A stretch of 63,375 nt of DNA from Streptomyces malaysiense (GCF_000980885.2 NZ_LBDA02000068.1:1-63375); one strand, 5' to 3'; shown: positions 23,301 to 31,588, counted from the first letter of the stretch. Numbers and translations: made by a program. Notes: generated from the letters alone by a model not told the origin.

Positions 23301-25306
23301 ACATGGCCGCAGGACTCGCGCTGCTCCCGCAGATACGCCAGTACGTTGTCCGCCGCCCACGCGTCCAGGCCCGCGGCGAGCAGCCGCGGCCGGGCGTCCT
23401 CCTCGGACATCGAACCGACCTCGCGCAGGAACGCGCCGACCGCGCGGCCCAGTTCGAGCGGGCGGCCCAGCTGGTCGCCCTTCCAGAACGGAAGCCGGCC
23501 CGGCACGCCCGGAGCGGGCGAGACCAGGACCCGGTCGCGGGTGATGTCCTCGATGCGCCAGGAACTCGTGCCCAGCGTGAAGACGTCGCCCACCCGGGAC
23601 TCGTAGACCATCTCCTCGTCCAGCTCGCCGACCCGGCCGCCGCCCTTCCTGGGATCGCTGCCGGCGAGGAAGACCCCGAACAGGCCGCGGTCCGGGATGG
23701 TGCCACCGGAGGTGACGGCCAGCCGCTGGGCGCCGGGGCGGCCGGTGACGGTGCCGGCCACGCGGTCCCACACCACCCGCGGGCGAAGTTCCGCGAACGC
23801 GTCCGAGGGGTAGCGGCCCGCGAGCATGTCGAGGACCGCGGTGAACGCCGACTCCGGGAGCGAGGCGAAGGGGGCGGCGCGGCGGACCATGGCGAGCAGG
23901 TCGTCGAACTGCCAGGTGTCCAGGGCCGTCATGGCGACGAGTTGCTGGGCGAGTACGTCCAGGGGGTTCGCGGGCACCCTCAGGGACTCGATGGCGCCCG
24001 AACGCATCCGCTCGGTCACCACGGCCGCCTGCACCAGGTCGCCCCGGTACTTGGGGAAGACCACGCCGGTGGAGACGGCGCCCACCTGGTGTCCGGCGCG
24101 GCCGACGCGCTGGAGCCCGGAGGCCACCGAGGGCGGGGACTCCACCTGGACGACGAGGTCGACGGCGCCCATGTCGATGCCCAGCTCCAGGCTGGAGGTG
24201 GCCACCACGGCGGGCAGCCGGCCCGCCTTCAGGTCCTCCTCCACCAGCGCGCGCTGCTCCTTGGACACCGAGCCGTGGTGGGCGCGGGCGATCACCGGGG
24301 GCGCGCCCTGGGCCGCGCCCGAGCCGCCCATCAGCTGGGCCGGGGAGTGGTGCTCCGCCAGTGGCTCGCCCGTCGCGCGCTCGTAGGCGATCTCGTTGAG
24401 CCGGTTGCACAGGCGCTCGGCCAGGCGGCGGGAGTTGGCGAAGACGATGGTGGAGCGGTGCGACTGCACCAGGTCGGCGATCCGCTCCTCCACGTGCGGC
24501 CAGATCGACGGCCGTTCGCCGTCGTCGGCCGCCTCGGTGGCCGGGGAGCCGCCCAGCTCGCCCATGTCCTCCACCGGTACGACGACCGAGAGGTCGAACT
24601 CCTTTCCGGACTCCGGCTGGACGATCTCCACCTTGCGGCGCGGCGAGAGATAGCGGGCGATCTCGTCCACCGGGCGCACGGTCGCCGACAGGCCGATCCG
24701 GCGGGCCGGTCCGGGGAGCAGTTCGTCGAGGCGCTCCAGGGAGAGCGCGAGGTGTGCGCCGCGTTTGGTGCCCGCGACCGCGTGCACCTCGTCCAGGATC
24801 ACCGTCTCCACGCCCGTGAGCGCGTCGCGGGTGGCCGAGGTCAGCATCAGGAAGAGCGACTCGGGGGTGGTGATCAGGATGTCCGGCGGCCGCGTGGACA
24901 GCGCGCGGCGCTCGGCGGGCGGGGTGTCGCCGGAGCGGATGCCGACCTTGACCTCGGGTTCCGGCAGGCCGAGGCGGACGGACTCCTGGCGGATACCGGT
25001 CAGCGGGCTGCGCAGATTGCGTTCGACGTCGACCGCCAGGGCCTTCAGCGGTGAGACGTACAGCACCCGGCAGCGCTTCCTCGGGTCGGCCGGGGGCGGG
25101 GCCGAGGCCAACTGGTCCAGGGCGGCGAGGAAGGCGGCCAGCGTCTTGCCGGAGCCGGTCGGCGCGACCACCAGCACGTCCGAACCAGCCCGGATGGCGT
25201 CCCACGCGCCGGACTGGGCGGCGGTGGGCGCGGAGAACGCCCCCGTGAACCAGCCGCGGGTCGCGGGGGAGAAGCCGTCGAGGGCCCGGTGTGCGGAGCT
25301 GACCAT
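20333..25306 (-). CDS. lhr: Lhr-type large ATP-dependent helicase
   Basis: The protein has 1657 residues, in the size range of bacterial long Lhr. Superfamily 2 motifs are all visible: Q motif PTAAQ (28-32), Walker A APTGSGKT (48-55), DEVH box (LDEVHAV), SATVRP, 'SSLELGIDMG' and the arginine-finger motif 'QRVGRAGHQVG'. Then follow the winged-helix and Lhr-core domains and a long C-terminal domain. The segment around residues 1485-1590 (Gly/Ser/Asp-rich, 'GLRGGGGSTGYGSGTSWG') looks disordered. Lhr is a 3'-5' translocase linked to mitomycin C resistance and DNA repair. The start was put at ATG 25306 (AGGATGG upstream). The frame stays open for 127 codons further but without homology. Confidence 0.92.
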   Translation of the reverse strand: MVSSAHRALDGFSPATRGWFTGAFSAPTAAQSGAWDAIRAGSDVLVVAPTGSGKTLAAFLAALDQLASAPPPADPRKRCRVLYVSPLKALAVDVERNLRSPLTGIRQESVRLGLPEPEVKVGIRSGDTPPAERRALSTRPPDILITTPESLFLMLTSATRDALTGVETVILDEVHAVAGTKRGAHLALSLERLDELLPGPARRIGLSATVRPVDEIARYLSPRRKVEIVQPESGKEFDLSVVVPVEDMGELGGSPATEAADDGERPSIWPHVEERIADLVQSHRSTIVFANSRRLAERLCNRLNEIAYERATGEPLAEHHSPAQLMGGSGAAQGAPPVIARAHHGSVSKEQRALVEEDLKAGRLPAVVATSSLELGIDMGAVDLVVQVESPPSVASGLQRVGRAGHQVGAVSTGVVFPKYRGDLVQAAVVTERMRSGAIESLRVPANPLDVLAQQLVAMTALDTWQFDDLLAMVRRAAPFASLPESAFTAVLDMLAGRYPSDAFAELRPRVVWDRVAGTVTGRPGAQRLAVTSGGTIPDRGLFGVFLAGSDPRKGGGRVGELDEEMVYESRVGDVFTLGTSSWRIEDITRDRVLVSPAPGVPGRLPFWKGDQLGRPLELGRAVGAFLREVGSMSEEDARPRLLAAGLDAWAADNVLAYLREQRESCGHVPDDRTIVVERFRDELGDWRVVVHSPFGAQVHAPWALALGARLSERYGMDAQVMHADDGIVLRLPDADLMSLDLLDQEPVKAGAPFSTDGEQPPVGAADVAFDKGEVDQVVTEQVGGSALFASRFRECAARALLLPRRNPGKRTPLWQQRQRAAQLLQVASEFGSFPIVLEAVRECLQDVFDVPGLAELMGDIESRKVRLVEVTTPEPSPFARSLLFGYVAQFLYEGDSPLAERRAAALSLDSRLLAELLGQAELRELLDADVLTELERELQWLAEDRRIKDVEGVADVLRLLGPLTEAELVARGADPHWVRELAGARRAIRVRISGADQWAAIEDAGRLRDALGTALPVGVPEAFTEPVKDPLGDLLARYARTHGPFTSATAANRFGLGVAVTEGALQRLAAGGRVVQGEFHPAGIGQEWCDATVLRRLRRRSLAALRHELEPVPPAALGQFLPQWQHIGKGHGLRGVDGLVRAVEQLQGASVPASALEKLVLPSRVANYTPAMLDELTAAGEVVWAGAGALPGKDGWVSLYLADAAPLLLPSPHPLEPTALHQSVLDALSGGYGLFFRQIADQVRATTHPDATDPQLADALWDLAWSGRLTNDTLAPMRSLLGSGRTAGSTAHRAKRAVPRGRYGSLTAAARTASRTGPPTVAGRWSLLPPAEPDATVRAHALARTLLDRHGVVTRGAVAAEGVEGGFSAVYRVLSVFEDSGQARRGYVVEGLGAAQFAMDGAVDRLRAVSNARDRGESPPAPVGGFPAAGFTAAEGFPGIDGGPHAHSPSPYGTDAGFAHPGLDGDFTWPPTDAGGGHDSPRELADPLSAPGYGGLRGGGGSTGYGSGTSWGDRSPRRGHGRDRSPDSRAVVLAAADPANAYGAALSWPEPPTGAGHKPGRKAGSLVVLVEGELTLYMERGGKTLLAWPATPDTGAMDDPRLRTAAETLAAAARAGSLGTVTVERINGAPALTSPIGTLLEAAGFVATPRGLRLRA

Positions 25307-25415
25307 GCGTCCATCCTGCACCGCATCACTGACAATCGTGCTGACCTGGGCAAATGCCCCGCCGTCGCGATGGGGTGAGGAGCCGGACGAGACCGTCGCG
25401 GCGGACAATGGACCC

Positions 25416-26397
25416 ATGGCAGGCTCGGTCGGACGGCAGGACGACCGCCCGCCCCGCGACCGGGCGGGACGGGCGGTGGAGCGCGCGCGGCACTGGCAGT
25501 ACGAGGAACTGCCCGGTGTCGATCTGCTGCGCGCCCGGTACGTCCGCAAGACCTTCGTCCGGCACACCCACGAGAACTTCGTGATCGCCGCCATCGCCGA
25601 CGGCGTGGAGGTGTTCCACCACGCCGGCTCCGACGTCCGCGCGGGCGCGGGGGCCCTCGCGCTGGTCAACCCGGACACCCCGCACACCGGCCGGGCCGGG
25701 GTCCCGGAGGGCTGGCGGTACGGGGCGGTCTACCCCGCGCCCGAGGTGGTGGCGGCGATAGCGGCGGAGACCAGCACCCTGCGCGGCGCCCCGGCTTCGT
25801 CAGCCCCGTCCTCGACGACCCCGCCACCGTCCACCTCGTCCACGAGGTGCTCCGCGCCGTGGAGGAGGGCGACGCGCTGTCCGCCGACACCCTGCTCCGG
25901 GTCGCCGTGACGCGGTTGCTCAGGCTGAACGGCGGCATGCTGCCCGAGCGGCGGCCGCGCACGGCCGGGGCGCGGATCGCGGCCCGCGCGCGGGCCGTGC
26001 TCCCGAACGGCTCGCCACCGAACTCGGGACCAGCCCGTTCGCGCTGCTGCGGGCCTTCCGCGACAGCTACGGCATGCCACCGCACGCCTGGCTGACCGAC
26101 GCCCGGGTGCGCCGCGCGCGACTCCTCCTGGACACCGGCACCAGGCCCGCCGAGGCCGCCGTCGCCCATGTCATCGAGCGCCCCGTCGTACGGCGGCTCG
26201 CCGCGCTGCTGCCCGTCGCCCTCCTCGCCGCGCTCACCGCACAGCAGACGTTCGCCCAGGGGCACGCGCTGATGCTGGACGCCAGGGCCGCGGGGCTCGG
26301 GGCGGCCGCCGCGGCCCTGGTGCTGCGGGCACCGTTCCTGGTGGTCGTCGGCGCGGCCGTACTCGTGACGGCGGGCGTCCGGGCCCTCGGCGGCTGA
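25416..26397 (+). pseudogene. Decayed AraC-family regulator fused to the tail of an AzlD transporter subunit
   Basis: The first part encodes an AraC-type regulator: cupin-like ligand-binding region 'RHTHENFVIAAIADGVEVF' and 'LVNPDTPHTG'. The reading frame breaks near 25788, where a one-base loss moves it to the frame reading GFVSPVLDDP. It breaks again near 26002, moving to the frame reading ERLATELGTSPFALLRAF, the first AraC helix-turn-helix. Inside the second helix-turn-helix (after TRPAEAAVAH, near 26170) the sequence jumps in frame into the C-terminal half of AzlD, the small branched-chain amino-acid exporter subunit ('LPVALLAALTAQQTF', 'LRAPFLVVVGAAVLVTAG'). The end of araC, all of azlC and the start of azlD are missing. 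The locus is therefore a deletion scar with two additional frameshifts, and neither protein can be made intact. Confidence 0.8.
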
Positions 26398-26408
26398 GCC
26401 GTCGTACA

Positions 26409-26444
26409 CGGGTTTCAAAACCGGCAGCGGGTTCAAAACCGGCA
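26409..26444. repeat. Two direct repeats with internal dyad (CGGGTT(T)CAAAACCGGCA)
   Basis: Copies lie at 26409-26426 and 26428-26444, differing by one T. Each contains a GGTTT/AAACC dyad. They lie in the 80-bp gap between the AzlD remnant and the convergent next gene. Function is unknown; a terminator or a rearrangement footprint is possible. Confidence 0.45.
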
Positions 26445-26477
26445 TCGGGTCGCCACCCGGCAGGGGACTGAACCGGA

Positions 26478-27482
26478 TCAGCCCACGAAGCGGCCGTGGG
26501 CCCGCAGGGTGCACAGTGCCTCGATCGTCACCAGGGCGCGCGCCTCCAGCGTGGGGACCGGTGCCCATGACCGGCGGCGGACCGGCCAGCCGCCGTCCTC
26601 CTGCTGCCCGGCGGCCAGGTGGTCCAGGGAGCGGGCCATCTCGTCGTCGGTGAACCACGCGCGCGCGAGCGAGGCGGGGCTCCCGGCGAGATCGTGCGGA
26701 AAGTGGCGGGCGCCCGGATCACCCCGGCGTGCCGCCTGCTGCGGGACCTGGCGCATGCCCGCGGCCTGGCCGGAGGGCACCGGGCGGTCCGGGTCCAGCA
26801 CGACGAGCCGCCGCGCGCGCACCAGGCGGCCGAGCCGGTCCGCGGCGGCCTCCGCGCGCGGTCGGTCGGGAACGGAGTCCAGGAAGGCCACGGCGGCCAG
26901 CACCTCGTGAGGATGCGGATCCTCCAGGTCCGCCACGGCCTGCCAGCAGAAGTCGGTGGCCCGGAACAGCCAGGCGTGCCACACCTCGTTGCGGTGCAGC
27001 AGTCCCACCACCGGCCCGGTGGCCGGCAGCGAGCCGCGGGAGCCCGCGTGGGCGGACACGCCCGAGGCGGTGGGAGAGCCCTGGACGAGCGGCGCCGCCG
27101 GATACCCGCGCCCGCCGGGATGGACCGCCGGCAGCGCGCCGTCCGCCGTGGAGACGGAGGTCAGATAGCGGCACACGCGCTCCACCCGCTGCCCGCCGCA
27201 GCGACCGACGGCGTCCAGGACGCGCAGCGCGTGCGCGGTGTGCAGGGGCTGGCTCACGGGCCCGCGCAGATCGGGCTCCAGGGCATGCCCGTACCCGCCG
27301 TCCTCGTTGCGATAGGCGTCCAGCGCCGCCTCCACCGCGTCCGGTGCGCCGCGCAGGAAGTGGTACGCGAAAAGGCGCTGTTCCAGCACGCGTGCGGTGA
27401 GCCACATGAACTGTTCGGCGCTGAAGAGCGGGGAGCGCGCCGGGGGCGTGCAGGGGAGTGGGGAAGCTCCGGTTTCGGCCAT
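26478..27482 (-). CDS. Alpha/alpha-toroid (prenyltransferase/squalene cyclase repeat)-like protein
   Basis: The protein has 334 residues. Repeating helical units carry Gly-Gly-Tyr/Trp turns such as 'NEDGGYGHALEPDLRGPVSQP' (about 58-78) and 'QQEDGGWPVRR' (about 293-303). These are typical of the toroid fold of terpene cyclases and prenyltransferase beta subunits. The catalytic DxDD motif of class II cyclases is not seen, so an enzymatic role is doubtful. ATG at 27482 gives the full-length frame. It lies between the AraC/AzlD scar and the recA region, apparently as a single gene. Similar proteins are widespread but uncharacterised in Streptomyces. Confidence 0.65.
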   Translation of the reverse strand: MAETGASPLPCTPPARSPLFSAEQFMWLTARVLEQRLFAYHFLRGAPDAVEAALDAYRNEDGGYGHALEPDLRGPVSQPLHTAHALRVLDAVGRCGGQRVERVCRYLTSVSTADGALPAVHPGGRGYPAAPLVQGSPTASGVSAHAGSRGSLPATGPVVGLLHRNEVWHAWLFRATDFCWQAVADLEDPHPHEVLAAVAFLDSVPDRPRAEAAADRLGRLVRARRLVVLDPDRPVPSGQAAGMRQVPQQAARRGDPGARHFPHDLAGSPASLARAWFTDDEMARSLDHLAAGQQEDGGWPVRRRSWAPVPTLEARALVTIEALCTLRAHGRFVG

Positions 27483-27662
27483 GCGTCAGACCGTAGGACG
27501 GAATGCCGCCTTGGCAAGCGGTCCCGGGCGGGCCCCACTCTCAGGGGCGGGATGCCGGCTTCACGCGGTTGACGGTCTCTTCGGACGGGGGCTCACCCCT
27601 TCTCCCCCTCCTCACTCCTTCCTCGCCCGCCCGCTCGGGCACGCCCGCTCTGGTCCTACGCT

Positions 27663-27678
27663 GCGTGTGTACACACGC
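27663..27678. promoter_or_regulatory. Perfect 16-bp palindrome (GCGTGTGTACACACGC)
   Basis: It lies 78 bases before the DUF3046 gene and 180 bases before the divergent toroid-like gene. Its size and symmetry suit a dimeric repressor operator controlling one or both. No regulator was assigned. Confidence 0.5.
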
Positions 27679-27755
27679 TTCCCGCCCGGCGCGGGCGCAC
27701 ACCAGGTGCGACAGGCGGACAACGTGCAGGTCATAGCGGGTATGGAGCGGGATTC

Positions 27756-27950
27756 ATGCGGTTGACGGACTTCTGGCAGCGGATGGCGGAACACTTCGGT
27801 CCGGGGTACGCCGAGACCTTCGCACGCGATCATGTGATGTCGGAGCTGGGCGGACGCACGGTCAACGAGGCGCTGGACGCCGGCTGGGCGGCCAAGGACG
27901 TGTGGCGCGTGGTGTGCACGGTCATGGACGTGCCGGGGGAACGGCGCTGA
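27756..27950 (+). CDS. DUF3046 family small protein
   Basis: The protein has 64 residues, the usual length of this actinobacterial family, with the signature 'MRLTDFWQRMAEHFG' at the N-terminus, 'ELGGRTVNEALDAGW' in the middle and 'VWRVVCTVMDVP' at the end. The function is unknown. The gene is a well-conserved upstream neighbour of recA in actinobacteria. ATG at 27756 is preceded by a GGAGCGGG stretch at suitable distance. Confidence 0.88.
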   Translation: MRLTDFWQRMAEHFGPGYAETFARDHVMSELGGRTVNEALDAGWAAKDVWRVVCTVMDVPGERR

Positions 27951-28085
27951 GGGGCCTCCGGCTCCCCGCCCGCCATGGGGTCGAATGCCCCGTACGTCCG
28001 ATGTGAAGTCGACGCCACGGCACCGATCGGTCACGAAAGCCGCAGGTGGGCGCTGTTTGCCGGTGGAGTGGGCGAGACTTGGCGC

Positions 28086-29330
28086 GTGGCACGCACTGAC
28101 GAGGACACCGAGCAGCTGACCCGGCGCGCGGAACCGGCCGGCCCGACGGCGACGACCGACCGGCCGCCGGTCGCCGGAGCCGCCGCACCGGACGGCCGCA
28201 CGCCCGACGGCCGTATGCCGCGCTGGCTGCCGCGCGCCATGGTCCTCGCGCTCGCGCTGGTCGCCGCCTTCCAGCTGGGCAACTGGGCCTTCCACCAGCT
28301 CACCGGGCTGCTGGTCAACATCCTGATCGCGTTCTTCCTGGCCCTGGCGATCGAGCCCGCCGTGAGCCGGATGGCCGCCCGCGGCATGCGCAGGGGGCTC
28401 GCCACCTTCCTGGTCTTCTTCGTCCTGACCGTCGCCGCCGCGGGGTTCGTCACCCTGCTCGGATCGATGCTGGCCGGCCAGATCATCAAGATGATCGAGG
28501 GCTTCCCGGACTACCTGGACTCGCTCATCAACTGGATCAACCAGACCTTCCACGCCCATCTCAAACGGGTCGACGTCCAGGAGGGGCTGCTGCACTCCGA
28601 CTGGCTGCGCAAGTACGCGCAGAACAGCGCGGCCGGTGTCCTCGACGTGTCCCAGCAGGTGCTCGGTGGCCTCTTCCAACTGCTCACCGTCGCGCTGTTC
28701 TCGTTCTACTTCGCCGCCGACGGCCCCCGGCTGCGCCGCGCCCTGTGCTCGGTGCTGCCGCCCGCGCGCCAGTCCGAGGTGCTGCGCGCCTGGGAGATAG
28801 CCGTCGACAAGACGGGCGGCTACCTCTACTCGCGCGGCCTGATGGCACTCGTCTCCGGCGTGGCGCACTACATCCTGCTGCAGGCCCTGGGCGTGCCGTA
28901 CGCGCCCGTGCTGGGCGTCTGGGTGGGGCTGGTCTCGCAGTTCATCCCCACCATCGGCACCTATCTCGCGGGCGCGCTGCCGATGCTGATCGCGTTCACC
29001 GTCGCCCCCTGGTACGCGGTGTGGGTGCTGGTCTTCGTCGTGGTCTACCAGCAGTTCGAGAACTACATGCTCCAGCCCAAGCTGACCGCCAAGAGCGTCG
29101 ACATCCACCCCGCCGTCGCCTTCGGCTCGGTCATCGTGGGCACGGCGCTGCTGGGTGCCGTCGGCGCGCTGATCTCCATCCCCGCGGTGGCCACCCTCCA
29201 GGCGTTCCTGGGCGCCTACGTGAAGCGGTACGACGTCACCGACGACCCCCGGGTGAACGGGCATCGGGTGCGGACCGGGGGCGCCCCGGGCGTGCTCGCG
29301 CGGATCAGGGCCGCCCGGGTCCGGCGGTAG
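28086..29330 (+). CDS. AI-2E family (PerM/YdiK-like) membrane permease
   Basis: The protein has 414 residues. After a disordered hydrophilic N-terminus (about 1-42), about eight hydrophobic segments follow in the AI-2E pattern: two pairs near the N-terminus ('MVLALALVAAFQLGNWAF', 'VNILIAFFLALAIEPAV'), then a large soluble loop with 'YLDSLINWINQTF', and a C-terminal group including 'GLVSQFIPTIGTYLAG' and 'VVYQQFENYMLQPKL'. The last is the most conserved family motif. Substrates of this family are mostly unknown (autoinducer-2, lipids or ions have been proposed). GTG at 28086 is a weak start and ATG at 28215 is an alternative. Confidence 0.85.
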   Translation: MARTDEDTEQLTRRAEPAGPTATTDRPPVAGAAAPDGRTPDGRMPRWLPRAMVLALALVAAFQLGNWAFHQLTGLLVNILIAFFLALAIEPAVSRMAARGMRRGLATFLVFFVLTVAAAGFVTLLGSMLAGQIIKMIEGFPDYLDSLINWINQTFHAHLKRVDVQEGLLHSDWLRKYAQNSAAGVLDVSQQVLGGLFQLLTVALFSFYFAADGPRLRRALCSVLPPARQSEVLRAWEIAVDKTGGYLYSRGLMALVSGVAHYILLQALGVPYAPVLGVWVGLVSQFIPTIGTYLAGALPMLIAFTVAPWYAVWVLVFVVVYQQFENYMLQPKLTAKSVDIHPAVAFGSVIVGTALLGAVGALISIPAVATLQAFLGAYVKRYDVTDDPRVNGHRVRTGGAPGVLARIRAARVRR

Positions 29331-29367
29331 CGCTCCGCCCGAGCGGCGCGGCTCTCGAAGGGCACTC

Positions 29368-29414
29368 CGACACGACGGGTGTCGCTTGACACGAAAATCG
29401 AACATCCATTCTCA
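29368..29414 (+). promoter_or_regulatory. recA promoter with LexA-type box
   Basis: TTGACA (29386-29391) is followed 17 bases later by a weak -10 (29409-29414). GAACATCCATTC at 29400-29411 matches seven of the eight fixed positions of the Gram-positive SOS box GAAC-N4-GTTC and lies between the two promoter elements. From memory the same sequence has been described upstream of recA in S. lividans. A CGACAC/GTGTCG hairpin (29368-29384) directly precedes the -35. Confidence 0.8.
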
Positions 29415-29576
29415 TGAAAGCTCCGGCGAGGCCGCGGACCGGGGGTTTGGTCACGTTTTTGGTAGATATGCACCCCGGTTATCCACAGGCCGGGCCGGCG
29501 TCGGGGCGCATTGTCAGTGGCAGGCGTTAGCGTCTTTGACGTGAAGCGATCGACTCAAGCAAACCGGGTGGAACCC

Positions 29577-30698
29577 ATGGCAGGAACCGACCGCGAGAAG
29601 GCGCTCGACGCCGCACTCGCACAGATTGAACGACAATTCGGCAAGGGCGCGGTCATGCGCATGGGCGACCGGTCGAAGGAGCCCATCGAGGTCATCTCGA
29701 CCGGCTCGACCGCGCTCGACGTGGCCCTCGGCGTCGGCGGTCTGCCGCGCGGCCGTGTCGTGGAGATCTACGGACCGGAGTCCTCCGGTAAGACGACCCT
29801 GACGCTGCACGCCGTGGCGAACGCGCAGAAGGCCGGCGGCCAGGTCGCGTTCGTGGACGCCGAGCACGCCCTCGACCCCGAGTACGCGCGCAAGCTGGGC
29901 GTCGACATCGACAACCTGATCCTGTCGCAGCCGGACAACGGCGAGCAGGCGCTGGAGATCGTGGACATGCTGGTCCGCTCCGGCGCGCTCGACCTGATCG
30001 TCATCGACTCCGTCGCCGCGCTCGTGCCGCGCGCCGAGATCGAGGGCGAGATGGGCGACAGCCACGTCGGTCTCCAGGCCCGTCTGATGAGCCAGGCGCT
30101 GCGGAAGATCACCAGCGCGCTCAACCAGTCCAAGACCACCGCCATCTTCATCAACCAGCTCCGCGAGAAGATCGGCGTCATGTTCGGCTCCCCGGAGACC
30201 ACGACCGGTGGCCGGGCGCTGAAGTTCTACGCCTCGGTGCGCATCGACATCCGCCGCATCGAGACCCTGAAGGACGGCACCGAGGCGGTCGGCAACCGCA
30301 CCCGCTGCAAGGTCGTCAAGAACAAGGTCGCGCCCCCCTTCAAGCAGGCCGAGTTCGACATCCTCTACGGCCAGGGCATCAGCCGCGAGGGCGGGCTGAT
30401 CGACATGGGCGTGGAGCACGGCTTCGTCCGCAAGGCCGGCGCCTGGTACACGTACGAGGGCGACCAGCTCGGCCAGGGCAAGGAGAACGCGCGCAACTTC
30501 CTCAAGGACAACCCCGACCTGGCCAACGAGATCGAGAAGAAGATCAAGGAGAAGCTGGGCGTGGGCGTCCGGCCGGAGGAGCCGTCGGCCGAGCCCGGTG
30601 CGGACGCCGCGGGTGCCGCCCCGGCCGAGGACACCGCCAAGACGGCCGCCCCGGCCGCCAAGGCCACCAAGCCCAAGGCCGCCGCTGCCAAGAGCTGA
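29577..30698 (+). CDS. recA: Recombinase RecA
   Basis: The protein has 373 residues and catalyses strand exchange and LexA cleavage. Walker A GPESSGKT lies at 66-73, Walker B region 'LIVIDSVAAL', the L2 loop 'FGSPETTTGGRALKFYASVR' and the conserved 'MGDRSKEPIEVISTGS' N-terminal block are all present. The C-terminal about 35 residues are an Ala/Lys/Pro-rich tail usual for Streptomyces RecA. ATG at 29577 follows GGTGG by 6 bases and matches the conserved N-terminus. An upstream in-frame extension of 22 codons has no support. It is followed at 2 bases by recX. Confidence 0.98.
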   Translation: MAGTDREKALDAALAQIERQFGKGAVMRMGDRSKEPIEVISTGSTALDVALGVGGLPRGRVVEIYGPESSGKTTLTLHAVANAQKAGGQVAFVDAEHALDPEYARKLGVDIDNLILSQPDNGEQALEIVDMLVRSGALDLIVIDSVAALVPRAEIEGEMGDSHVGLQARLMSQALRKITSALNQSKTTAIFINQLREKIGVMFGSPETTTGGRALKFYASVRIDIRRIETLKDGTEAVGNRTRCKVVKNKVAPPFKQAEFDILYGQGISREGGLIDMGVEHGFVRKAGAWYTYEGDQLGQGKENARNFLKDNPDLANEIEKKIKEKLGVGVRPEEPSAEPGADAAGAAPAEDTAKTAAPAAKATKPKAAAAKS

Positions 30699-30700
30699 CC

Positions 30701-31588
30701 GTGACACGACGAACCGACTGGTCCGAGTACGAGTACGCCACACCCGGTGCCTCACGGGGGAGGGGCACCGGGAGCCGCCCGGCGCACGTCCCGGGCGGTG
30801 ACAACGGGTACGGGACCGGTGGAGACCACGGACACGGGGACGACGGACACGGCGACGGCTGGGACGGGGGCGACGGATACGGGGACGGCGCTCGCGGGGG
30901 CGGCGCCTGGCCGGGTGACGAGGGCGGTGAGCCGTACGGGGGCGGCTCGACCGGTCCCGGCTCCCGGGATGCCGACGGCGCACGGGGCGGCCGGGGGCGG
31001 GGCCGCCGACGGCGCGGCTTCGGAGAGCCGTCCGGTGCGGACGAAGGCGCCAGCTCCTCGCCGATGACCGAGCGGGGGGAGTCCTCGGGGGACCCGGCCG
31101 AGCGGGCACGGGCGATCTGCCTGCGCCTGCTCACCGGTACCCCGCGCACCCGCAAGCAGCTCGCGGACGCCCTGCGCAAGCGGGAGATCCCCGAGGACGT
31201 GGCCGAGGAGGTGCTGTCGCGGTTCGAGGAGGTCGGGCTGATCGACGACGGCGCGTTCGCGGACGCCTGGGTGGAGTCCCGGCACCACGGCCGTGGCCTG
31301 GCCCGGCGGGCCCTCGCCCGGGAGCTGCGTACCAAGGGGGTCGACTCGACGCTGATCGAGGAGGCCGTCGGACAGCTCGACTCCGACCAGGAGGAGGAGA
31401 CCGCCCGGGAACTCGTCGCCCGCAAGCTGCGCGCCACCCGGGGCCTCGACCGCGACAAGCGCATCCGCCGCCTCGCCGGCATGCTCGCCCGCAAGGGCTA
31501 TTCCGAAGGGATGTCCCTGCGCGTCGTGCGCCGGGCTTTGGAGGAAGAGGGGGAGGAGACGGACTTTTCGGGGGAGTCCGATCTCTGA
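30701..31588 (+). CDS. recX: RecX, RecA regulator with a low-complexity N-terminal extension
   Basis: The protein has 295 residues. The helical RecX domain occupies about 128-285 ('RARAICLRLLTGTPRTRKQLADALRK', 'GLIDDGAFADAWVESR'), and it caps RecA filaments. The first about 125 residues are unusual: after 'MTRRTDWSEYEY' comes a Gly/Asp/His/Tyr repeat stretch (about 35-70, repeated G-D-G-x units) and a basic Gly/Arg segment. Typical Streptomyces RecX is under 200 residues. GTG at 30701 lies 2 bases after the recA stop, as in other Streptomyces, so the extension appears genuine. An internal ATG at 31064 would give a 174-residue minimal RecX. Confidence 0.9.
   Translation: MTRRTDWSEYEYATPGASRGRGTGSRPAHVPGGDNGYGTGGDHGHGDDGHGDGWDGGDGYGDGARGGGAWPGDEGGEPYGGGSTGPGSRDADGARGGRGRGRRRRGFGEPSGADEGASSSPMTERGESSGDPAERARAICLRLLTGTPRTRKQLADALRKREIPEDVAEEVLSRFEEVGLIDDGAFADAWVESRHHGRGLARRALARELRTKGVDSTLIEEAVGQLDSDQEEETARELVARKLRATRGLDRDKRIRRLAGMLARKGYSEGMSLRVVRRALEEEGEETDFSGESDL

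Noticed and set aside
20870..25054. 1394-codon open frame on the + strand opposite lhr
   Set aside because: It is an antisense shadow of a gene with all helicase motifs. The composition is typical of reversed GC-rich coding DNA.
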